Shown piece after piece: positions 52,979-64,000 of a DNA stretch of 64,000 nt. How positions within the stretch are numbered: the first letter of the stretch is position 1; every line of letters begins with the position of its first letter. Made by a program: the position numbers and the translations under genes. Origin of the DNA: Syngnathus acus (lineage: Eukaryota; Chordata; Actinopteri; Syngnathiformes; Syngnathidae); assembly GCF_901709675.1 (NCBI RefSeq), contig NC_051094.1, forward strand, positions 14,203,501 to 14,267,500, in the 5' to 3' direction. Under the pieces are notes generated by a model that made no database searches, was not told where the DNA came from, and was given only the letters and a program-made list of their open reading frames with translations.

Positions 52979-54130
52979 GGTGAATAGCAGCAAGCAAAAA
53001 TGTTGTCCTTATGTTTTACTGTTGCAACATGAGATGCATTTTACCCCTCTGAGCAACCCCATCCAAACAGAAACCGAGGACAAAGACCCTGGTAGTTTGT
53101 GTGGTAAATGTTTGAAAAGTACTTTCGCCCCCCGGGGAACATTTCAAACAGAAGTAGGTCCTGACTCCTCTAACCGGAACTCACAGGGGAACTGAAAGTA
53201 ACGCTGGGAAAATAAAGAGCTCCAAAGATAGTCTGACTGATTAAATATGATTTTCCCAGGATGAGTAAACCAGATTTTCCAAATCTAATATGAGAGATGA
53301 GTCCAACCGCAAACCCCAATTTCAATAAAGTTAGGATCTTGTGTAATGTAATGTAAATAAAAAACAGTGTCTCTTTTCATCTTTACCCTCCCCTCAAAAA
53401 GAACCGTGCGATATTTTGCAAATGATCATTTCCCCCGAAACAAATGTAATCGTTTAATATGAGAGTGTTTATCATTTTTTTATTTTTGCTTTCAAGACAA
53501 CAAACAGTAAGGTATCATGAAATGAACATGACAAGAACATTTTGCGAGAACATAATTGCCTGATTGTGGTATGAAAATGTCTTTCGCATGCCACTTGCAC
53601 ATAATTCCTCAAATACACAGTAAACAGACAACAATGGCGACATTTTGGATTTTTGAATATGTTACTATATATTGGATCGTCAGACCGACACTTTCTATTT
53701 CTACGTCACTCACACATGCGTTTTTTGTTTGCGTTTAAACCACAGCTTTCCAAGTAATTTTGCTCACAGGTCTCCCTCAGACTGCTTTTATGGCTCGAAA
53801 AAAAAAATCAGCAAATGCATTGTCAAAAGGAGAAGAGCAGACCTGTTTTAGAGAAAAGAGAGGAAGACAACACAAAAGTGGATACACAGATTGTTTAATA
53901 TTTCATTATTGTGCCTGTCACCACGCATCACTGCCGAGGATAAACTGAACAAAGATACACGATTTATAGAAAATACATATGTTTCTGAATAATTTTCTGT
54001 ATCACCCCTGATGATGATGACTAATACATGTCACGGCACATCAGTGGCTGGTTTCAAGAGCTGTTCGGCATACACAAGGATTTCAAAAAAACATTTGACC
54101 AGAGTAATGGTGATGACTGCGCTGTGCATG
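52979..54130 (-). other. Probable adora2a 3' UTR and spacer
   Basis: No reading frame of interest. On the minus strand an AATAAA occurs near 53480, so the adora2a transcript may end there. Confidence 0.45.
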
Positions 54131-57100
54131 TCAGGACACTTTAGTCAGCTCGCTCAGGCTGCTTTCCCTGTTCAGCCTGTTCAACTGTGGTTCCACCTGC
54201 GTGACACTCTGGTTCTCTGCTTCTTTACTTTCCTCCACACCCGCCGATGCCGCCAAATAATGCCGTTGATGACACGTGGGTATTTGAGTCAATCTGATGG
54301 GATCCAATTTGGGACCATTAGGCACGACAAGCGACAGAGGTGTTTGGGATACCGCCAACAGACCGCCTCCGACAGGGGAGACGCGAGCGGAGTTTTCAGA
54401 AATGCTGTCGCCCTGCTCAGACCAAAGGTCAAGGCTGAGGCCGTTGGCCTTGAGCCTGATGGAGTCGGTGAAGCTGCTGTGAAGCGAATTGCGCTTACTG
54501 CCTCTTTTCTCCGGCAGCTCTTGCCGACCCAAGATGTGGCGGTGGATTATTTTCCGGAAGGTTTGCCGGAACTCCCGGATGCGGTACGCGTAGATGAACG
54601 GGTTGACCACCGAGTTGCCGTGCGACAGGATAATGGCCACGTACATGATGAAGAGCGGCGGACGGTGACACTTGGGGCAAAAAAGAGTGAAGCAGTTGAT
54701 GATATGTAAGGGCAGCCAGCAGACGGCAAACAGGCCCACTATGATGGCCAGAGATTTGGCAGCTTGGACCTCTTTCTGGAGAGTGGAGCGTGACTTTTCC
54801 CCGTGAACCGCTTTGACCTCAATCAGCTTGAGCTGGTGGCGAGCTGCCATGAAGATACATAGGTAGATGGCCAGCATCAGCAGCAGAGGAATCATGACGC
54901 AGGCAAGAAAGTTAAAGTACACCATATAATCCATAACCACCACCTCCTCAAAGAGGCACGTCATCAGACCCGGTGGGCACTCGCTGTCTTCCTTCTCAGA
55001 CAACTTGTGCCAGCCCATCATGGGAGTCAGGCCGATGAGAATGGAGAGAACCCAGCAGACTGCGATGATGTACTGCGCCCGCTTGCCCGTCACCAGACTG
55101 TTGTACCTTCAATGGGAGACAACAGCCTGATAAGCAACATCATCATCATCATCAGATGTCTGCATGGATGAAGAGTTGCAGGAAGTCAGGAACAGCCAGG
55201 TCAACTGGCGGAGCTAGAATCTTTTTCTTTGGGGGCTATCTTAGGTGGTCCTCAAAACAAAACATAAAAAATCTTTTGAAAAAACATTTAAAAAAATATC
55301 AGAAAACACTGATAAAGATTTATTATTTGCATCTTTGCATATTTCAGGGGGGGGGGGGGGGGGGGGTTGGTGCCCCCGCGGCTGCCTGTCTAGCGCCGTG
55401 AGTGGCCAGGCATATGAAGGACTGATCAAAATCTACAACCAACATTCTAATATGTGTTCCATACAGTTTCTGTCACACACAAAGGTCTATCTCTCTTAAT
55501 TTTGTGAGATTTCTCTTGGCAGCACAGTCACAGAAATTCGTAAGTAACATGACAATAAACTTTATGTGCTGCTGTAAATTTGCCAGTCCAAAGTAGATGA
55601 AACAATTGCAAGTGACAATTTACAACTAATAAAAAAAAAGTGTTTTGAATAAACAATGACAGATTTATGTATTCGGCATTAATAAATCCCACTAATAAAC
55701 AAAATATGTTTTGAATAAACAATGACAGATTTATGTATTCGGCATAATAAATCCAATGTGCTTAAAGTACTTTTGAACGAGTGTACGTACGTATTCATTC
55801 ATCATGAATTATTCAAATCAAAGGTACTTAATAGGTTATTAAATTGACATGCATAAACTTTAGGTACATTTCAGATACTTAAAACCATTAAATGCATCTT
55901 GAAATCTTGCCCAGAATTTTTCATAATAATAAACTAAACCATGATTCCTTTTTCTGAGAGAACTGTGTTTCATGTAGTATTTCAGCCTCTGTTTAATCAT
56001 CAGCGTCTCTAATCATTTAGTGTTTTACTCTTGCGTCATGTTATTTGATAAATATTGATTCTGAACTGCCGAGGACAGCGCTGTCATTCCTAATGTCTAA
56101 GTTTGGTATGAATCACAATACGGTCTCTTCCTGGGCTTAAAGAGGGGGAAAGGGGGATAAACAAACAAGTCTGTAAGTATTTCTATTTTCAGGGTGCATG
56201 CCACAGTGTGGGAGAGCAGCTTTGTTTCGATCACATTCTGCAGATGTTAAAGTGCAAAATGTCAAAACAACAGCCCTCCTCCGCTGCAAGAAAAGCCAAA
56301 GGAGGAGATGCTGTCAAGTGGTTTCAGTTGAGTGAAACAGTGCGTGCGTGCATGCGTGTGCCCTGGAAACAGGAAACACAATGTGGTCTCAGACGTTACA
56401 AAGGTCACAGTTGAAATGTGTCCCAACAATACCTTCACTGGCATGCAAAGGGATGAGTTTTTAAATATAGTCTGCGGAAGCAATTAGAGCCAAATGCATT
56501 TTATTGCTCCGGGGAGACACGGCCTCCTGGGGGGTGCCATTTCTGGCCACACTCAGCTGTGACTTTAGGGTTCAAATGTCACATCTGCGCTGTCAAGTAC
56601 ATATGTGTTAGTGACACTCCTGCTTTGGGCCGACCGACATCGCCATCAACGACTAAAATGTTGAATAAATATTTTTGAAATGAATACTGTTCCTAATTGT
56701 TGAGCAGATATTTTTCAGCTAAACATGACACAAGATAATGACAAAAAAATCTGCTTTTGACAATATACCTGTTGGTAACATTTGGGAATGTACTCATAGT
56801 CCTAAAATGCAACTCTGAAAAATGGATGTAATTTTTGGCGTCATGTTCTTAATCATTATAAGAGACTCTACATTTAAAAAACTAAAATAAAGATGTTACC
56901 ACTTACCAAATTAAAAAATATATTAGGTTCAACTCTACATCCTTTCAAACGTATTTATTTATTTATTTAATTGAAAGTCGGCATTAAAGCACTTTGTGAT
57001 GCTGGTTGGTCCCCTTTTGTTTTAATGATCATTGTTTCATATAAACGCATGATATGTAACGAACACATTTACTACGACAAATGTGAACCAAAAATCCCTT

Positions 57101-57746
57101 TGTCAAAAACATGCTTGACAATATACAAAATATCGTTCATATTTTGGCTTTGACTTTTACTGTGATTAATAAAACTGAACCAGGTTGAATGCCAGTCTTA
57201 ATTGATGAAAACGAAGAAGTGTTCATTTGAGAATACTCCTTGTCTATTTCAACTTTATTTCATATATTACCATCGTAATGTTCACTTTATAGCTACATTT
57301 AAAGAAATGTGATTACTACATTCAGAGCTTCCAAACCAACAGAGACATGCAGCAGCTTTTCAAGCAATTGGGGCTGTGTTAGTATCAAGGAGATGAACCA
57401 AAACTGACCTGAGAGGTAACTTGATTGCAATGTAGCGGTCCATAGCAATGGCCAGCAGACTGAAGATGGAGCTCTGGGTGAGAACGAGCACGAAGCATGC
57501 AATGAAGAGGCACCCGTAGAATTTGGAGCAGAAGCCAATACTGATAACAATGGAGAAGGGAATGGCCAACACGCCCACGGCGATGTCAGCCACAGCCAGC
57601 GACACCACAAAGAAGTTGGTGTTGCTCTGCAGGTTGCTGTTGAGGAACACGGCCCAGCAGACCAGCACGTTGCCCAACACGGAGAAGATGGCAATCAGCA
57701 GCTCCACCGTGATGTAAATGCCAGAGGCGGCGGGGTTTTCCAGCAT
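54131..57746 (-). CDS. adora2a: Adenosine receptor A2A
   Basis: This Gs-coupled seven-helix receptor for adenosine raises cAMP; it is prominent in striatum, vessels and immune cells. Two coding exons (57746-57409 and 55106-54131) split after LPLR, just past the DRY motif, as in all adenosine receptors. The protein is 437 residues (human 412). Seen are [21 protein letters not shown] (TM1), [14 protein letters not shown] (TM2), [20 protein letters not shown] (TM3), CLFEEVV in loop 2 with the ligand-binding Phe-Glu pair, WLPLHIIN in TM6 with the key His and Asn, and [16 protein letters not shown] (TM7) with the ligand His. The long Ser-rich tail is normal for A2A. Fish often have two adora2a copies; which one this is cannot be told. 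The 5' UTR continues to an upstream exon. Confidence 0.96.
55107..57408 (-). other. adora2a intron
   Basis: It holds a run of about 20 G at 55347-55366, a 66-bp tandem duplication at 55641-55754 (TGTTTTGAATAAACAATGAC twice), and otherwise nothing gene-like. Confidence 0.7.
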
Positions 57747-60490
<2,744 letters not shown>

Positions 60491-60499
60491 AAAATCATG

Positions 60500-63334
60500 A
60501 AACTGTCCATACCTGAATGGCCACATTATTTTGGCGATACAGTAACAATGGCTGTTTTAATTTAACAAAAATTAAGCATGAATATATAACGTGTGCCCTG
60601 TATTCTCTCTCTCTTTCTCTCTCACACGTGAACAAAAGACGAGGTACAACATTGAGTGTGATCAGTGTCTCTTCATAATAACAAATATTCCACACTAAAA
60701 AAGGTAAGGTATGAACTGGAAAAGAAAATATTTGATTTATTGGAAACATGGAGTTTAAAAAAAAAAAAAAAACTTAAAGTAGGTTCAGTGGAATTCTCAG
60801 AGCATTTTCAAGTAAACCAAGGCAAGCAAAACATGATGCAGATCCTGTAAAGAAATAAAGCACTGTTCACATTTGCTTTCCTACTCCTCGAGGCCATTAC
60901 ACACAAAAGGCCCTGCGATATCAAGTCTCTCTCACGCTCTCTCTTTTTTGTGGCTGAAACATGTGGAGGTGGAATAAAGCGCCCTTGCTGGCTGGATTTA
61001 ATGTTCATCAGTTGCCGAAAATAAGCAAGACCAAACGTATTTCGCTTAAAGCAAGAGGAAGGATCCAATTGTTCCTGTCGCTCCCGGACAGCCCAAGTGG
61101 GAATAATAACACACAGTTCAGCAATGGAATTTACCAGCACACTATTAAAGTGTTGGCCGATAACCCCTGATGCTTTTAAATGCACTTAAATACTCCATAT
61201 TTATACATACATAAAAAGTTGCTTGTGCTAAATGACTGGATGAATAATGCAGCTGTACAGATGGCAGCGATGTGGATTTTACAAAAGCATCCCAGATAAA
61301 AACAATGCTGGCAGCTTCATCCGACCCAAATCAGCGTACAGTAACGCACACCAAACACACTGATCAAATCAACGTGCCTTGCAAAAATTAGTGTTTCTCC
61401 CAGAGGCACAGTCATCCATTTTGCACACTGAGGCGAAAGAAAACTGCAAGTTTAGTTAAACATGGTCAAAAGCTTAACTGTTAAGGTGGGACATTAGGAC
61501 AAATGCGCAAATGGTTTGCCATCGATGTAGCCTCATATGTAACAAATCTATGCAGTTGCAACAAATAATACAATAAAAATAATAATACAGTGATTGGAAA
61601 CATCCAAATAAATACACTCAACATGTAAACTGAGGCACACTTGACACACAGCAGCCAAGCAGTCATGTCGCAGGCGAAATGGACATCATTGCCACACCAA
61701 TGTGTACTCAGCATCTTAAGAATAATGTTAAGTCACAGTAGGAAGTTCAACAAACAAAATGTTTTCCAACACGCCGACCATCAAGGTGTGTAAATGAGCT
61801 CGTCGTGGACAATTCATCCATCAAAATGAGTTATTAGCTTAGCTTTCAGTGAGCACAGTCAAACAGCTACTTTCTACACCTTCAAGAAAATGTTTTTGGA
61901 TTGGCGATTTTGTCCAGACAACACAAATGAGATCAGTGTCACTGCCCCTTGGACTTTCATAACTTTGCACTCCTTTGTTTCCTTACCGTTTCAGTAATGT
62001 GGTTAGGCTATGTACTAGCGGAAACACCCTCTGACTCTAACTTCATTTTTACATGTGTTTTCCCAGGTACCTAAACATTTAATGTGTGGGTTAGGAGAAA
62101 GAAAAAAATATTCATATAAAGTTTCTGGAAATTTTCCACAGAAAACTCATCTGGGGAAGAGAGGGACACTTTCTACAGGGATCAATTAATTTTAAAATGT
62201 TTTTCTTATTAATGGCCCTTCAAGTTTGCCAATGTCCAATTTTTTGTAAATTCTTACATCCATGTATTTTTCTTCATGTGTGCCTCATTGGGATTTTGGA
62301 TAACATGAAGCATATCCCAGCTCACAACTGGTGGAAGGAAGTCGGCACCCAGACAAAATCCACCAAGGCGCAGGGAGAACATGAAATCCCCACACAGAAA
62401 AGGCCAAAATGAGATTCCAAATATATTCCCATTAAGTTCAATCGAGGTTTCTACGATCTTGCATAAGTACTTTCAGCACAGTTAATCTCATCATACACAT
62501 CACATCTCAAAGCGCAGAACCAAACATTATGCAGTGTCAACATTAGAATAAAATCCACACATTAACATATTTCATGACCCTAATAATGGGGGGGGGAAAA
62601 AAAAAAAAAAAAAAAAACAGCAAGAGAATTGGTGCTTGAATGTCTCAATGTTGGGATTTTTTTTATGCTTCAAAATGAGACCGAAGCCCATCCTACACGG
62701 CAACCATTATAAATTAAACAAATTTTAAAAAAAAAAGGCTCTGCAACATTTTATACAGTATTGGACAACTTCTGCTCTTCATTTTCACATGCTGTAGTGA
62801 AAAGACACTGTTCAAGCTTGGGCTCTCAGGGGAGCTGAGCTGGTATCAGGCATCAATCATCACACAGGCACTTGATCCTCTCAAACAAAGGCATCTGAAG
62901 CATATATGAACATCTGGAACATTGCAACAACAAAAAAAAACTGCCTGAGCTCTCGTCAAACAATTGAGGGAATTCAAACTGTAACAGATGTTTTCTAAAA
63001 GCATTCACTGTCAAAACAGGGAAGAGCTGGGCCTTACACTTGTTTTGTTGCCTGCTAATGAGCAGACATCAGGGCAAAGTAGAGAATGAATTGCTTGTGA
63101 AAGAAAAATCCAGGTAGAAGGCACTGAGGTGCGTTTCTTCAGCATCAGCAGTCAGTTTATACTTGGTTGACTTCATCATGACACTGCATCCAAGCAATAC
63201 TCGTGTGCCTTTCCTCTCAGGTCGAGGTCTGTCGCTAGCTACTGAAGACGATGTTGAACATGCTATGCAGGGCAGGGCGAGGTACGGTTGTGATGTTGTG
63301 GTTGAGGTGCAGAACCAGTAGCAGGAGACTTTGG
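60500..63334 (-). other. Probable long 3' UTR of specc1l
   Basis: No competing gene is seen between adora2a and the specc1l stop. Human SPECC1L also has a 3' UTR of some kilobases. A CT-rich tract is at ~60605-60625. The exact poly(A) site is not located. Confidence 0.4.
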
Positions 63335-63424
63335 TCAGGTTTCAAAGTATTTGTAGATGGCTGTGACGTAAGTCATGACGCTCTGCCAGTCTGGCCTCTC
63401 GGTGTGCACCATCTCATTTATGTC
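63335..63424 (-). CDS. specc1l: SPECC1L (cytospin-A) last coding exon
   Basis: One 90-nt exon starts after an acceptor (TTTTATAG) and codes for 29 residues and a stop: DINEMVHTERPDWQSVMTYV, then TAIYKYFET. This is the C-terminal end of the calponin-homology domain of cytospins, proteins that link actin and microtubules and affect adherens junctions and facial development. SPECC1L is chosen over SPECC1 because adora2a is its direct neighbour, as in mammals. All other exons are beyond the window. Confidence 0.9.
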   Translation of the reverse strand, partial: DINEMVHTERPDWQSVMTYVTAIYKYFET

Positions 63425-63501
63425 CTATAAAAGCCACAAAATTGACAGTTGTGAGTCAGTGGTTTTGTCAAACTAGGAATACTAGGCAGTTGGCCTTAGA
63501 C

Positions 63502-63870
63502 CAGTGATTTATAACTACTTTGCCACAGCATACCAGTGAAAGATTGTCAAATGTGCCACAGGAAGCAATCTAACTTCATTGAATTGGATTGACAAATGTA
63601 TGTTTGTTCATCTACACATGCCATGGAGATATTGTGACAGGAAGAATGGCTCTTCTATAAAACGGCAGAAAATCATACAACACAAAAAATAAAGAGGCCC
63701 AGACTGCACGGGCAGTGAGTATTTGTGAGTAAATTGAGACGAGAAGAGTTTTCTTTCAGCGGATCGCTTTTTCTTTCTTTTTTTTTAAACATTTTTGTTT
63801 GGTGGTGTGCAGTGAGATTTGTCAAATGTAAAATATGTGCCTTGGCTCAGTAGGTTGGGAAACACTGGCT
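63502..63870. mobile_element. hAT-type MITE in a specc1l intron
   Basis: The left end CCAGTGATTTATAACTACTT and right end GGTTGGGAAACACTGGCT are imperfect inverted repeats, and inverted matches continue inward (GCCACAG...TGTGCCTTGG, GTCAAATGT). No coding capacity is seen. Confidence 0.6.
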
Positions 63871-64000
63871 AAGACCACATGTTGAAAAGCAATTTCAACT
63901 TTTTTTTTCTTCTTCCAAATAAAATCTCAGTCCATGTCCACACCTAGAAAACATTTGGAGCTTGTCAACTGCAGCATTCCAAATCACCAGATGGAGGTCT

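Noticed and set aside
54011-54709. A 232-codon frame on the plus strand
   Set aside because: It is the antisense of adora2a exon 2. The minus strand has a clear receptor sequence with correct splice junction.

Overview
The window is nuclear DNA of a ray-finned (teleost) fish. The genes are split by short GT-AG introns, zbtb26 and zinc-finger genes of fish type are present, and the gaps are full of typical fish repeats: Tc1, hAT elements with 8-bp target duplications, foldback MITEs, LTRs, (TG)n and (GGAT)n. I cannot name the species. A percomorph is likely from the compact genes, but that is inference.

Layout. 1-5.6 kb: the 3' two-thirds of smad2 (+). 5.9-6.6 kb: ier3ip1 (+). 7.0-9.5 kb: a five-exon gene (+) for a membrane-anchored protein with a MaoC-like hotdog fold whose hydratase motif is lost. 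10.3-12.7 kb: a gene (+) for an unrecognised acidic protein ending in a CaaX box, whose frame closes only through a 13-nt microexon. 15.1-23.5 kb: susd1 (+), with 3 EGF and 6 sushi modules, plus an apparent dead sushi exon. 24.1-27.3 kb: zbtb26 (+), with a defective Tc1 transposon inserted 14 bp after its stop codon. 32.2-34.3 kb: gucd1 (+). 35.7-38.6 kb: upb1 (-). 39.8-50 kb: a repeat-rich island holding a 15-finger C2H2 gene (+), solo LTRs, nested hAT elements and a duplicated promoter-like segment. 50.2-51.4 kb: a C22orf15-type ubiquitin-like gene (-). 54.1-57.7 kb: adora2a (-). 63.3 kb to the end: the last exon of specc1l (-).

The order gucd1, upb1, adora2a, specc1l with these orientations matches human 22q11.23. 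smad2 and ier3ip1 match human 18q21, and susd1 and zbtb26 match human 9q. The window therefore joins three human-separated blocks. The genes do not form a pathway. They cover TGF-beta signalling (smad2), ER/secretory homeostasis (ier3ip1), adenosine sensing (adora2a), pyrimidine breakdown (upb1) and cytoskeleton (specc1l).

Exon limits were placed by eye from GT/AG sites, reading phase and remembered family sequences. For ier3ip1, the hotdog gene, susd1, gucd1, upb1, C22orf15-like and adora2a, the summed exons give an unbroken reading frame.
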